The notes under the pieces were generated by a model. The model did not search any database. It was not told the DNA's origin and was given only the letters and a program-made list of their open reading frames with translations. Positions 1-11,777 of a stretch of DNA of 64,000 bases are shown here, piece by piece. Where the stretch lies: NCBI GenBank assembly GCA_964017145.1, contig OZ024852.1:1303945-1367944 (forward strand), given 5' to 3'. The stretch is from Agrocybe praecox (taxonomy: Eukaryota > Basidiomycota > Agaricomycetes > Agaricales > Agrocybaceae). Position 1 is the first letter of the stretch, and the number at the start of each line of letters is the position of its first letter. The position numbers were made by a program, and so were the translations under genes.

Positions 1-609
1 CGCTGCCTCTGTTGGTGTGCGTATAACCTCAGCTCCAAGAGCTCTGAGAAGGGCTTCTTTCTCCTGCAAGAGACCTGTTAAAGGGATGTGCTGACCACGA
101 CGACCAAGGACTTACAAGAGACATCTTGTTAGGGAGGGTTATGATGACGGAATAACCCTTATCTAATGTATTCAGTATATCTTCTCAGCGGCGTTTCTTT
201 GGCTTCATTACCTTGATAGCACAGGCCATAGCCAGACCGATACCTGAAACATACCGAGTAAGCACGCGAATAGGGAAGAACCGGCGACGAACCCGACTTA
301 CCAGTATTGCCAGACGTAGGCTCGATGACCACACTCTTTCCTGGGATGAGCTTTCCTTCTCTCTCAGCGGCCTCCACCATGGCCTTTGCGATCCTGTCCT
401 TAACAGATCCACCCGCCGACATGAACTCCACTTTGCCCACTATAAAATAAAGAATATCGTCATGAGCGAAAATTTTTCAATTGTCTGAGTGGTGAATCCA
501 GCTTACACAGATTGCATTTGAGCCCGTTCGCCTTTGCTATCTTGTCAAGACGAATGAGAGGCGTATGGCCGACTCCACCGAGAGCAGTATCGAGGATTTG
601 CGAAGGCAT
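1..609 (-). CDS. CYS4: Cystathionine beta-synthase, 5' part (cut by window edge)
   Basis: Five exons on the minus strand: 609-507, 439-302, 243-212, 157-116 and 63 to beyond base 1. The joins keep frame and give an N-terminus starting [11 protein letters not shown], then a PLP-enzyme core with [10 protein letters not shown] (the Lys that binds pyridoxal phosphate) and EPTSGNTG (phosphate-binding loop). Exon 5 continues with [13 protein letters not shown] and RTPT, a segment typical of cystathionine beta-synthase rather than plain cysteine synthase. The enzyme condenses homocysteine and serine in the transsulfuration pathway, in the cytosol. There is no N-terminal haem-binding extension, as in the yeast enzyme. 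The C-terminal half, including any CBS domain pair, lies outside the window, so a cysteine synthase cannot be fully excluded. Confidence 0.85.
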
Positions 610-2470
610 CGTTGTCGAAGGGGTGTTGATTGATTAAAACGCGAAGAATAAAGAAGAATAAAATTTAACGGCGTCGAGTCTCGAGAGACTGATTAGTGGT
701 GGTGGTGGTGGTGGTTTGTGATGAAATGTGGTCTGTATAGGCTAAACGAAGACGCCTCAGGGCTTTCTTCCGAGGACGGCTCCGGAGCGGAAGGATCTAG
801 TGCCGCGCCGGTCTTTGGCCACGTTGGTGGTGCCAGTACCATATGCGTACCACTGCGGCCCCTGAGACCTTTTTCCATCCTCCTTGCGACATATCTTGCT
901 GCTCTACGCAACCACACACCTGCTTTATTCTCTTAAATACCCACTGGAGATGTGCTTTCTATTTCTGGACTTTACGAGCAATCCTCGATATATTTATGAT
1001 TACTGAAACCTTGAAAAGCTTTGCTCTTCTTCTCCACGTCCGTGCGCACTGCACACATGCCCGGGAAAATTAATAGGGAAATCCGCGAACGCCAAGCAGC
1101 TATCCCTAGCGATCCTCTGGCTTCTGCATAAACTCCTACACGTACCTTCTCGAGGATCATGCACGCCCGAGCTTGAACATTCCTTTGCTTCATCTAGCCT
1201 CGACCTTATCGATAGCAAATGGTATGTCCTGTGCTTGTGTATGTCTATGTGCCTATGTCGTCATCTTAGAACCCATTCCGGGCTTTGCGTGCAATTCCTG
1301 CCAAACCAATGATTGAAATCAGATCGCACGGCGCCTCCACCCCAAGCCTAAGCCCAAGTATCTTGGAAAACACCTACATACATATGCACCACCCACAATA
1401 ATTTTATCGGTCAACACCGTTGATCGCCACCATCATATCACAACGTCAACAACCTCTCTATTGAAATATTGATCAGACTGACTGTCGATCCCAAGGACGG
1501 ACGTTGTTGACATTTATCAGGCATACATGGGATAATATTGGGACCAGAATAATCTGGCGTTCCCTCGAACTTCGACAATACATACAGAATATTACAGATA
1601 CGACCACGGATAGCTTAATTATTTATCAGCACGCACGCACGCACGCACCACCTTTCCTACGCTCCTCTCGCTCGCACTTACTTATAGTACGCAACACAAA
1701 AAATAGCACGACGCACATGGTTGCTTCCCTCCGAGTTGGCCGCCACACAGGACTTAAGCCTATATCCTATGCTTGACGCTATTATTTTCGTTTTTTTTAT
1801 ACATACGTTATGCAATTTCTTCCATGCACCCGAGGCTTTGCACTCATCTATCTGCATCGAGTTTGGGTTTGGTCTCCCTGTTGAAGTTGAATGGTATGCA
1901 TACGTGCAGTATGTATTTCCCGTTTTTCTGTTCGAACGCTCGATCGCTGCTAATTTCCTCTCCTCTCCCTCCCTCTCTCAGCGATTATCTATCCATCCTG
2001 CACAGCCCTACTTAAGTACGTCCGGCGGTTGATCATCAACATCATCATAAATCGTCACCACACAAAAATAAAAACCAACACCGCCGATATCACCTTTACT
2101 TAGATTCATCAAGCGGCCATCAACGCCAAAAAGAAAAAGTTCCTAAGAGCAAGTAAATACATAAATATCTATCTATCTTCTTCCGAGGTCTAAAAACACT
2201 ACAGGACCTGCATACATATGTATTATGAAAGCATATACATACATGCGTTCATATGATGCAACCCTCATCAAAGGAGTTCGGACGACTTTGTCCATCAAAT
2301 AACAATCAATCAATCAGTCGAATCAGATCTTATTGATGAGCTACGAACGCTGCTAAGTAAAGAGATGTTTGCGGTAGTATATCTTTGGTTAATTCCCTTA
2401 CTGAGTCTTAGGAGTCGCCGATTCGTCCTCGTTTATATGTAGGCGCAAAGACATTGAGGGTACATACACT

Positions 2471-2505
2471 GTATGCATGTATGCATGTATGCATGTATGT
2501 ATGTA
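2471..2505. repeat. ATGC/ATGT simple repeat
   Basis: GTATGCAT units repeat about four times and decay into GTAT units. It is a plain microsatellite in an intergenic region. Confidence 0.8.
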
Positions 2506-3622
2506 AGATAAGGTCTCGTTCAGGTCCCTTCAAGGTGCCGAATTAGATGGATCGATGGACGGACGGACAGTGACATATGCCATACGTATATATACATGTA
2601 TGTACCCTGTATTTATTTTTTAATACAAGTCTCATCTTATCGTATGAAATATTCTTGGACACCGTAAGATATCTTGCATTCTACATTCTACTAAACACGA
2701 CATGTCTGCTGCTACTACTTATGCCCTCATTATTTAATCATCACGACCCTCAGTAGCCAAAAATAAATTATTGGGTACTGGGTATTGGGTACATAGTGCT
2801 TTATTTATTTTTATCTTTCGCTCGCTCTAGACCAAGTATGTATATACGTCCACCTAAATATTGCGACCTTACTACACACACTCGTCTTCGGGAAGAATGG
2901 CAGGGGCCATCTAATAGTACCGCTACAGTGTAGTAATGCTTTTACTGCGCAGTCAACGACGACTACGACGACTCGGCGCCAAGATTCTGCATAAGCAAGT
3001 AAGTAAATAATCAAGCCGTTTATTTATTCTGATCAAGCACATTCCACCACGAGCGAGCGCTCAGGCTCAGGCTCGGTACTTATCTTCTACTTCCCACTAC
3101 TATACTTGACCATCATACGTTTTGACCTGAGAATAACACGCAAATACCGGCGGCAGGCCCGGGAGTGCACCTAGCACATTAATATACATGAATCTCAGAG
3201 TCATTCGTCGAATCCGGACCTGGCAGGCAGGTCCCAGGGCCAGCCTGGTCAGGAATTAATATTAATATCAATCATCGATTGTAACCCGACGTGCATACCT
3301 AGTCAACAACGGCTTGCACTGTGCTTCTCCTGGATCCTGAATGTCATTAATATTTAGACCAGTGACCGTCCTGTCTATAACAGAGGCCCGGCGAGCCGGT
3401 GTTGCAAACTGTCCAATTTGCTTCGTAAACCTCATAGACAAAACTGTTACAGGTCTAATTAATATTATGTGTTATAGATACACGCACGCACGCACGCAGC
3501 GTGTCCAGCAAGCGCCGAATGTTTGGTTTAAAAGTGGCCAAGGGACGTATACCCTACGACATAGGGAACAATGCGATTCTTTCTTGAAGGCGTAGAGTCA
3601 TTAATTATGGCACATAAGTAAT

Positions 3623-3812
3623 CTGACGTAGCAAGTATGAAGAGTCGAGGGATGTCATGATGTAGTATAATATATGTACATAGTAGTAGTGTGATATTTC
3701 AAAAAGCCAAGGAAAAGAAAAGTGTTCTGACGTAGCAAGTATGAAGAGTCGAAGGATGTCATGCTATATATGTACATAGTAGTGGTGTGATATTTCAAAT
3801 AGCCAAGGGAAA
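3623..3812. repeat. Imperfect tandem duplication, two units
   Basis: A unit of about 104 bp beginning CTGACGTAGCAAGTATGAAG at 3623 is repeated directly from 3727. The second unit has a deletion of about a dozen bases after GATGTCATG and a few substitutions. No coding role is visible. Confidence 0.8.
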
Positions 3813-4251
3813 AGGGTTATTGTACGAGTCCGGTATGTTCTGTTACTTTATTTCCGAATTCGAATAACTCAAGCGCCAAACGAGCGCCTAAATGATTCCA
3901 TTTAAACTTGAATACATACATACATCAATGGCTCCGAGTTTGGATTCATCATCCGGCTCATATTGAGCGCTTAGCATACATATATACATACAAACATACA
4001 AATTCATTCAAAAGGTACGCATACGTATTCATATCACATCATAATCGTACCGCACCATATCGAAAAGAATACAATTTATCAATCTGGATTTCCCCACTAC
4101 TCCGTATGCAACTCCCCGAACTCCATCATTCCGACATCCACTCTTCCGACATCCACCCTCGGTACGCCATGAGCGCTGAGCACATACGTCCACGTCCACA
4201 TCCACATTCATTCCACCTCTTAATATCAATCCCAGCGCCGCACGCACACCC

Positions 4252-5760
4252 TCACTCCTCCTTCAAAAGCCCATCAAACAACGGCCACGGCCTGCCCATC
4301 CACGACATGAGCTCCGTATGGTCCCTATGCGCGTTGTCCGTGTTGGGGTGGATGAGGACGCTGTGTTTGGTCGTCGTTCGTTCGTTCGTTGTTGAGGTGG
4401 TGGGATGCGAGGTAAGTAAGTATGCATGTATGTGTGAGCAGCGAGTCAAGTCCGTTAGGAGAGGATTAACAGCGCAGAGTATGCAGCGGAGAGCAGTGTC
4501 ATGTCATTTGTTGTGTATGGATATATCAGATAGGATATATGGGGTGGGTATAATACAAAGTCGACAATGTGTAGGTGTAGGTGAGTTGAGTTGGGTTGTT
4601 GTTCGAGTGTCGGAGGGGCGGTAAGATACGGTGGTGGTGGATTAATCAAACATAACCACGGGTCGGTGTGCGATGTAGAGTGAAAGACATGGTAGTAGGA
4701 GTGACGTCACGGCAGTGGGATACAGATGGCCATTTGTTGTAGTCGTCGTAGTCGTAGTTGGGATTCGGGAGGAGAGCATGCATAGATCACAGATAGGGTT
4801 TTTTTTTCGTTATCATATCATATCATATCATTGGACAGGCAATGAGATAAATGATAGAGTGCGTGAGACCCAACCGGACGGGAGGGATGCATAGCGACAT
4901 GCGGATTATTTTTGAATATCATATGTGTTTTGTTGTGCGTCGTCGTATGTACGTTGGTAGGGGAATAAAAGACAAAGACATGGACATGGACAGACAGACA
5001 AGAGACAGGCGTCCAGAGTTGATGGTTATGTTTTGATCCAGAGTATGGTGAGTGGGTGTAGTAGCGGGGAGGACGTCGGGATGAGCCATTTTGGGAAGAA
5101 CGTTCGCGGTTTCGAGTTGTGACAATGACGTTGACGGGTGTCCATGTCAGTGCGGCGGTGAGTAAAGGTATGCGGGGCGGTGGTAGTGGTGGATGGAGGA
5201 AGGCGGAGTGCGCGTGGTCGGCAAAGAGTTCCATCGAAAGTCAGAAAAAGAATGTACTTGAAGAGAAAAAAACTCACGAGCAAGGGCCCCGGTGTACGGT
5301 AAGCCAAGAAAAGAAGGCGCCCGTCTGGTGTGGCGTGAAAGTGTTGACCTCGAACATCGCAGTCGGGTGGGGTCCTGTGGGAGTGTTGGGAAGCGAAGAA
5401 AGAGGCCGGGTACTACTACTACTTGCCTACTGGTTTATCCCAGAACTTGTAGATGCGAAGCTGGGAAAGATGAGCTGATGTGTATGTAGAAGGGATGATA
5501 TTACCTCGGGAAACTCGCGTCTGATTCGTTCGTGGAGGTCTTTGGCGTACTCTGCCTCTTTCTTGTTGCTCGGCATGTAGTACACTGCAGATCTGTCAGC
5601 GATGGCAAATTGCGATTGGAGTCTTACCATGGAAATCAAACCCATTGTTAGACGAGTCGATGGGAGGAGGGAACTTGTCGTATGCAGAGGACAGTTTGTC
5701 TGCAGGTGGATTCTTGAGTGATTTACCATCTGGATTGAATTCTGTCGGGAGAGCAGCCAT
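4252..5760 (-). CDS. DOPA 4,5-dioxygenase family protein
   Basis: Five exons: 5760-5628, 5584-5505, 5460-5427, 5374-5278 and 4360-4252, giving 150 residues. The start is the ATG at 5760; the stop is TGA at 4252. The protein carries the His-rich blocks of the DOPA_dioxygen family: FDFHVYY (His44), FWDKPVGPHP (His85), FTPHQTGAFF (His98), TVHRGP (His110) and SVLIHPNTDN (His119), then RDHT. The family opens the catechol ring of L-DOPA; in Amanita and Hygrocybe relatives this leads to betalain and muscaflavin pigments, but most fungal members have unknown substrates. Intron 3 starts GC rather than GT. Intron 4 is 917 nt, far longer than its neighbours, yet the last exon restores frame exactly and completes the family C-terminus. 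The gene is divergent from the scaffold-like gene at 5865. Family assignment is firm; the substrate is not. Confidence 0.88.
4361..5277 (-). other. 917-nt intron 4 of the DOPA dioxygenase gene
   Basis: The donor GTGAGT at 5277 follows the exon ending in GPC; the acceptor ACACAG ends at 4361. The interior is low in complexity, with an ATCAT run near 4812-4830 and a poly-T run near 4799. It also has a long open stretch on the minus strand (4818-5234) that matches no family I know. Confidence 0.7.
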
Positions 5761-5864
5761 GAGATCTGTTACCCGATGAGGTTAGCAGAGAGATGTTAAG
5801 CGTGGGAAGTGGAGAAAAGGGAGAAATTAGAGCGAGTTCATTCATTTTCTCTCTTCCTGCGCCC
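5761..5864. promoter_or_regulatory. Short bidirectional promoter region
   Basis: Only 104 bp separate the start codons of the minus-strand DOPA dioxygenase (5760) and the plus-strand scaffold-like protein (5865). Either the genes share a promoter or their 5' leaders overlap. No clear TATA box is seen. Confidence 0.5.
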
Positions 5865-8800
5865 ATGTCTGGCAATAGCTGGCTTGTCAGATCCCATCAG
5901 ACAGAAACACCCACCCCTCCCCTCACTCCAACTTACACCAAGCCTCGTCTTGCACCAAAGCCCCCTTCTCCCTTCTTCTCCTCTGTATTTCGTAAACCCG
6001 CCAAGCCTCCCTCCATCAATTCCGCATATTCCGCCTCCTCTTCAGCCGAAATTCATCCCTCCCCTCATCCCTATTCTGCGCAAAACATGCCCCCTCTCCC
6101 AGTCGTATCAAACCACTCTGCACCAGACGACGATGACGAGTGTCCAGTCTGCCTAGAACCCCTCAGCTTCAGCTTCAGACTCCCAGGAGAAAAACCCCAT
6201 ATTGTCCCAGAGTGCGGTCATGCTCTGCATGAGGTCAGTCTTCTTTTTTTTTCCTCTCTTTCTTTTTTTTCACCCCTCCTCCAGGCATGCTTCACCGCCG
6301 TCTATGGACCACCCCCAAATCAACAAAGGGCAGCCGCAATGGCAAGAAAATCAAATCTAGGTGTCTGTGGTGTTTGCAGAAGGCCAATGAAAGTCGGCGA
6401 TGGCGATAGTGGAAAATCAAACAGTCCGTTCTCATTCTAATCTACTTATCTATCTCTAATTCTTTCCCAGAGCTCGCAGCTCTCACTGGCATGGGCGACA
6501 GTCGCGCTGCACCCCTGTATCCCGGCAGGGACACACCAACAGGCCGTGTACGACAGCCACCACGACCTTATGATCCAACCGAAGACGACCCTCTCGATCA
6601 CACCGGCTCTGTAAAGTCAGGGCCCTCTTCACACGAACACGCACAATACATCGTCACTCCCTCCATCCAAGTCCGACCAGAATTTTCTTCCTTGACCCGA
6701 ACAACAAATGCTAATCAGCCTCTCACCTGCATCGTCGTCGTCGAGCTCCCTGGAAAGCGAGCAGCTGGCAGTGTACCCGGTCCTGTCATTCCCGACACTT
6801 ATGCCAGGAACACCCACCTTCGTTCCGATAACAGCTCAGGTCACTCAAGTCCTCGTTCAGACCAACAACAACGTCAACAACAGTCTCGCAAATACGAAGA
6901 CAACAACTACTCTCCCCGTGGCGGTTTCCCAAACCGTCAGCTCACCCCGCAAAACGAGCAGTACCCAGCATCAAACGGCCATGAATCACTGCCACCCAAC
7001 ACCCTCATCCACACCGAAGAAGACTCGCCGTTTACAGCCATCACAGAGGACTTGCGTAACCGCATAATCGACTGGAAAGGCCACCCGCTCTCTGATCTAG
7101 GTCCACTGCAAATGTACGATCTGCTCTCGGTCAGACGAGATTCTGCCATTCGCGAATTTTACGTGTACCTGTTCAAAGAGGCCATCATATGCGTCGTGGA
7201 GGAAAAGAAACGCGGTCTGGGCCGACTCCTCTCAAACGCCTCGGGCCTCACTGAGAATGGCAGCATCGCGTCTGTCAGCAAGGGCGTCTTGCGCCTCAAG
7301 GGCCGGATATACGTCCGCCACATCAAGAACGTCACCGCCTCATCAGCAGCGGGTGAGATGAGTCTGACGATCGATATGGAGGACGAGCTGGCGTCGTTCA
7401 TACTGATCTTCAAGGAGCGTGCGTCGCTCGAGGCGTGGCGGAACAATATTCAGGCGCTCGTGCTCATGTTCCAAGCGCAGAATGGGGTGCATCGTGGGAG
7501 TAGAGAGCCCGAGCGGCCTATGGACGTGGAGGAGTTTGGGGGCAGCGCAAAGGCGATGAGGATGTTGAGCGGGAGCACGCAGACGACTGTCAGCTCGGTG
7601 GATAGTCTGCTCAATGGGAATGGCTCGTCGAGGTCGACGATGTCCTCTTCGACGAGCCATGGGTCTTCGATGATGGCTGCGAGACAACAGCAGGTTAATA
7701 TGAACAAGCAGCTGGCGACGCTGGGCGAGGACGACGAGCTTAGCGCATACGACTCGCCTACGAATCTGGTTACACCACATACGTCCTCTGGACCTTCCAA
7801 TTCGCTCTCGCCACTTCCTCATCCGGCTATGGATCTGATCCTTGTCGTATCCCTGCCCCCACCTTCCGCACTGCCGAGTACTGCTCAACTCAAGATTAGG
7901 GTCATCAAGACCACGCTGGACTTTATCCTCGCCTCGCTAGGCCCGAAAGACCGGCTCAGCCTCGTCACATTCGAAGTGGGCATCGGCGGGCGCGTGAGGA
8001 AGTGTCCGTACCTATGCGTGGGCAAGGCGATGAGCCGGCAGAGACTCGAAAAGTTCATTGACGAGAGCAGCGTGCGGCTGGAGGAGAACCAGGACGAGTT
8101 CCTCGTGCGCGGGTCGAAGGATGAGAAGACGGATGTGGTCACTGCTGTCAATCATGGCTTGGACGTTGTCTTGCAGCGGAAGGCGAGGAACCCGGTGTCT
8201 GGGATGATATTGGTGAGCGATGCGTCGGATAGTACGAGGCGAGCACAGATGGATCTGGTGCTTGCGCGTGCGGAGGCGGGGAATGTCCCGATCCATTCGT
8301 TCGGGTACGGACGCTCGCATGATCCGGCGTCGTTGTGGTTGATGTCGAACCATACGTCCGGGACGTACACATTCGTGAAGGACTGGTATGATCTCCGGGA
8401 CTGCGTCGCGGGGTGTGTGGGCGGGATGATGTCCATCGGGTTGATGAATATGAAGCTGCATTTGAAGATCGTCGACGGACAGCGGTTTAGGATTCGCAAG
8501 GTTTCGGGTGGCCCACAGTCGATCTTGAGCGCGGATGGGCAGAATGTGGATGTGGATGTTGGGGAGTTGCGGTATGGGGAGAGGAAGGAGATGTTGATTG
8601 AGTTGGAGCTGGATAATGCGGATCAGCAGAAGATGGTGCAGCAGATGCAGACCCAGATGCAGATGCAGCGGATGAGGCATGGTGGTGCTGGAGGAGGGGG
8701 GAATGGGATGAACGCTACGGACCAATTCGTGCATGCCATGGGACTGGACGCGTTGAGCATTGACGATGCTCCTGATTTCGTGGACGGCATGATGGATAGG

Positions 8801-9445
8801 ATGATCGACGAAGTACCTGTTGTAGAGGTGGACGGATCGTTCTTTGATCCAGCGGCGGGGAAGAACGTCTCGCGGCTCGCCCATCCCGTCCTGCTCACCG
8901 TCACCCTCCTGCCGATGAACGTCAATGGAAGTTCGAACATGCGATTCAGCACCCCGTCGCCGTCGTCGTCGCCTGTCTCTGATCCTGTGATCGTCCGCCG
9001 GAGGATGGAGCTGCTCGCTTCGGATATGATAACGCGGGCTCTGGTCCTCGTGTCGAGGAGGAACTTCCCACAGGCGCAGCGGATAATGGGGGAGACGAAG
9101 CGGATCCTGCATACGGTGCTCCAGAGCATCTCGCGCTCGTTGCCTGCGCCGTCTGGGAATGGGAATAACGGCAACGGGGCGCGGAACAGGAAGGAATTGC
9201 TCACGCTCGCTACTGTGCGCGCTATGCAGTCCATCTTGCAGGATCTGCAGATCTTGTCAGAGGCGCTGGAGGATAACGTGGAGCTGTTCGCGCATGATCA
9301 GAGGAATTTCGGGGCTCAGCAGGCGATGATCCTTCGTGATCAGAAGAGCTGGAGTGGGAGGAGTGCGACGGAACGGTTGTTTTGGACGACGGATAATTCG
9401 ATCGAGCTGGTCTCGAGGAGTACGGATTGGGTGGCGAGGGAGTGA
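5865..9445 (+). CDS. RING-PH-VWA protein, Ste5/Far1-like scaffold
   Basis: Three exons: 5865-6233, 6285-6423 and 6471-9445, giving 1160 residues. A RING-H2 finger spans about residues 93-158 (CPVC, then ECGHALHEACF, then CGVC), its middle crossing intron 1. A PH-like domain lies at about 360-505 (around FYVYLFKEAIICV). A von Willebrand A-like domain lies at about 623-830 (DLILVVSL start; GMILVSDASD core). Long Ser/Gln/Asn-rich linkers join them, and a helical C-terminal part follows at about 1010-1160. RING, then PH, then VWA in this order is the layout of the yeast pheromone-pathway scaffolds Ste5 and Far1, which tie G-beta-gamma and kinases to the membrane. That makes a mating-signalling scaffold the best guess. 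It rests on domain order, not residue-level alignment; an unrelated RING ubiquitin ligase is the alternative. The start at MSGNSW is chosen because upstream sequence is pyrimidine-rich leader. Confidence 0.8.
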
Positions 9446-10700
9446 TGGGTGTTTTTTTTCTGCTTTTTTTTTTCTTGGGCATTCCTTTCAAGACACCGAC
9501 ATATCTCTATCGACCTCGATCTCTTCCTTGACGACTTTATGACGCTTTTCTTTGTCTCCCTCCTCTCTATGTGTGCTATTCCTGGCGAGGCGTTTTCTAC
9601 GTTCATCCATTCCTACCCACCTTGTCGTCCCCGTCGTCCCTTGTACTACCCACTCTTTTTACCAGTCCTACCTACTTCCAGCAGATCTCATCATCATCAC
9701 ATTTCCCTCACCCCCACTAGTGATACCTACCTACATCATATCCACGCTTCGCTCGCTCGCTCCGCCTCTGATACATTTACCGCACCCATCAAACATCACC
9801 ATCACCCAAAGGAAATTCACCACATCATCATCATCATCATCGTCCATGATCATCATTAATCAATCAATAAGCATCCATCCTCCACGATCCCTCCTTTCCT
9901 TCCTCTCTCTTCTTACATCTCTTTTTTTGGCCAGAATTTACAAGTATTACTACTACTCTACTACTTACTACCCGGTCCCGCATTATTCTTGTTGTTATTA
10001 TTGATATCATGTTTGTGGTTATGCTCAGCGAGACCGTCACCTTTTAATAATCTTTCTTTCTTCTCTTTTCTCTTCTTTCTCTTTCCTTCTTTCTACTCTT
10101 GTTGTTCTACCACATCAACATCGACATGGACTATGCTCTTTTCTTTCCTCTTCTTTTCTCTCATACATACACCCTCCTTTCCTCTCTTTTTTTTCTCCTC
10201 CCCTCTTCCTTCCCTCTATCTCGCTTATCATCGTCGGGAACGACATGACTACTCCTCACTACTACTACCCCGCACGCACTCACGCACAACACTGATCACC
10301 TTCCTTTCCTACTCTTTTTCTTCTTTCCTTTCTTTCTTTCTATCATCACTCAACCAATCAATCAGTCGCCTCCACTCCTATGGCCATCTCCTCTTTCTCC
10401 TTCTACTCTCCTAAATTTTATTCGCTTTATCGCTTGTTGGTGTGGTTGTTGTAAATATTGGATTTCTTATTTTCTCTCTCTCTCTCTCTCTCTCTCTCGT
10501 CTTTATATACAAGTTTGGGATCAAGTCGAATAATCTCTTTTTTTCTTCTCGAAATATATTGACTATTTCCGCATGATCAGCGTTTCAAGAAATTGCTTGA
10601 GATCTTTGACTTTTGGTGCCTGACTAGGTGAAATGCATCTAGCGAAATGACGTCCCACATCATACCACGAGATGCGATAAAAAAAGAAAGAATATGTAAG
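9446..10700. other. Pyrimidine-rich intergenic region
   Basis: This stretch lies between the 3' ends of the scaffold-like gene and the APH gene. It is extremely C/T-rich on the plus strand, with a CAT run near 9823-9842 and a TCTC run at about 10472-10497. Open frames seen here are by-products of that bias. At 10585-10615 a short piece resembles the sequence at 11885-11915 (shared GAGATCTTTGACTTTTGG). Confidence 0.6.
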
Positions 10701-10919
10701 AATTGAAAGCAAAAAGGGACCAGATCCGACTACCCGGGCACTGTTTTTTTCGCGCCCGCCGGTCTAAGTACTGGAACATGATCTCTTTCCTTATGTTTTA
10801 TTTCTATCTACTTCAGATTCGTTTTCACTTTAACATGCCTGGACGCTTCTTTAGCAGTAGCCGAGTATCCTCACGGTCCCACAAGTCAAGTGTTCGATAT
10901 CCGAATTTTTTCATCAGAT
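10701..10919 (-). repeat. SINE-like dispersed repeat, copy 1 (body only)
   Basis: Similar to 23495-23690 and 37035-37235. All share AAAAAGGGACCAG at one end, a middle segment with CTACTTCAGATTCG, and GATATCCGAA at the other. This copy reads on the minus strand and stops at the 3' end of the APH gene, whose TGA stop codon lies at its edge. The tRNA-like head seen in copy 2 is absent. Confidence 0.75.
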
Positions 10920-11777
10920 CCCTGAACGTTGGGATGGTTCCGCAAATGCCTTCTGAAAACAGGACTCATAAGCTTCGTACAACCCAGAAGGGGGTGCGAT
11001 CCTGGTGATTATTGCTTCCCTCCACATGCGCTGCCCCAGAGAACCGCACCAAATTCTGAGTCCTTCCCAAAAGTCTGGCCACCAACCAAAACATTCCCAG
11101 TCAATAATCCCAACTATCTTCCCACCGTTCACAATGATATTTCTGCTGTTCAGGTCTCCGTGTGAAAGAACAGAGCTGCTCTGCTGGGATACGTTGGATG
11201 TAGTGTCGGACAGGAAATCCTTGGACCGTGGCAGGCCCGCTCTTTCAATCCAGTATCCATTGAACTCCGTGGTATCACTGAACGGAAACTGAGGAACCAC
11301 AGACTCCGGATCCCATTTGGCTTTTTGGAAATATACACAGGAGAAAGGTCCCCCATTGTACGTCCCAATAGCGGTCGGGGGGGAGAGTGGCGGAAGAGGT
11401 AACGTTCGGATTTGGTGCATGTAGTCCATGATTTGAGTAGCTATCTGGTCGATATTGTCCCGGGTGACTTTGTCGTACAAATAAGCCATTTGAAGTGTTT
11501 TCCCTTGAATAAAATCCATGACAAGATATGTCCGATTGCCTACTTCAAATACCATATGTACCTTTGGGATGGGTATCGTCGTGTTTGTGCGAACATACTC
11601 CATGTAGCACGCCTCTTCCCATAGGCGCCGAGTGCCAACCTTGAGACAGCGGCCATCCTCGAGGTTATAAACTGGATGAAAGAAGTCTTTCCCTTGCTTC
11701 GTGATGGCCTTAAAGCGTCTCATAACTTCGTTTACATCGTCCTCTGCAGGGAAAGCGATCTCGGGATTAAGTTGCAT
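10914..11777 (-). CDS. APH-family (aminoglycoside phosphotransferase-fold) kinase-like protein
   Basis: Single exon, 287 residues, ATG at 11777 and stop at 10914. The protein-kinase-like fold of the APH family is shown by the catalytic loop LSHGDLNSRNIIV (His-Gly-Asp, then Asn) at about residue 208, and by IIDWECFGWWPDFWE, in which the Asp binds magnesium. The N-lobe has YLVMDFIQGKTL, the hinge-like segment. Agaricomycetes carry many such genes; substrates are unknown and they are not known resistance genes. The C-terminus runs straight into a SINE-like repeat, so the last few residues or the 3' end may have been reshaped by it. Confidence 0.85.
   Translation of the reverse strand: MQLNPEIAFPAEDDVNEVMRRFKAITKQGKDFFHPVYNLEDGRCLKVGTRRLWEEACYMEYVRTNTTIPIPKVHMVFEVGNRTYLVMDFIQGKTLQMAYLYDKVTRDNIDQIATQIMDYMHQIRTLPLPPLSPPTAIGTYNGGPFSCVYFQKAKWDPESVVPQFPFSDTTEFNGYWIERAGLPRSKDFLSDTTSNVSQQSSSVLSHGDLNSRNIIVNGGKIVGIIDWECFGWWPDFWEGLRIWCGSLGQRMWREAIITRIAPPSGLYEAYESCFQKAFAEPSQRSGI

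Larger units (their letters stand above)
610..4251. other. Gene-poor intergenic region
   Basis: I find no convincing gene in these 3.6 kb. It contains the CBS promoter, a GTG triplet run near 696-715, ACGC runs near 1630 and 3482, an ATGC/ATGT run near 2470, and a tandem duplication at 3623-3812. A GC-richer patch at about 730-900 has short open frames on both strands, but no family I recognise and no convincing splice partners. Confidence 0.5.

Noticed and set aside
693..917. Minus-strand open frame ending in six histidines
   Set aside because: The run comes from the GTG repeat; the rest has no relatives and no splice partners.
3908..4624. A 238-codon plus-strand open frame
   Set aside because: It overlaps the antisense of the last DOPA dioxygenase exon, is His/Pro/Ser-rich from simple repeats, and has no relatives.
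8012..9112. A 366-codon minus-strand open frame inside the scaffold-like gene
   Set aside because: It is antisense to the VWA and C-terminal coding sequence; composition follows codon bias of the real gene.
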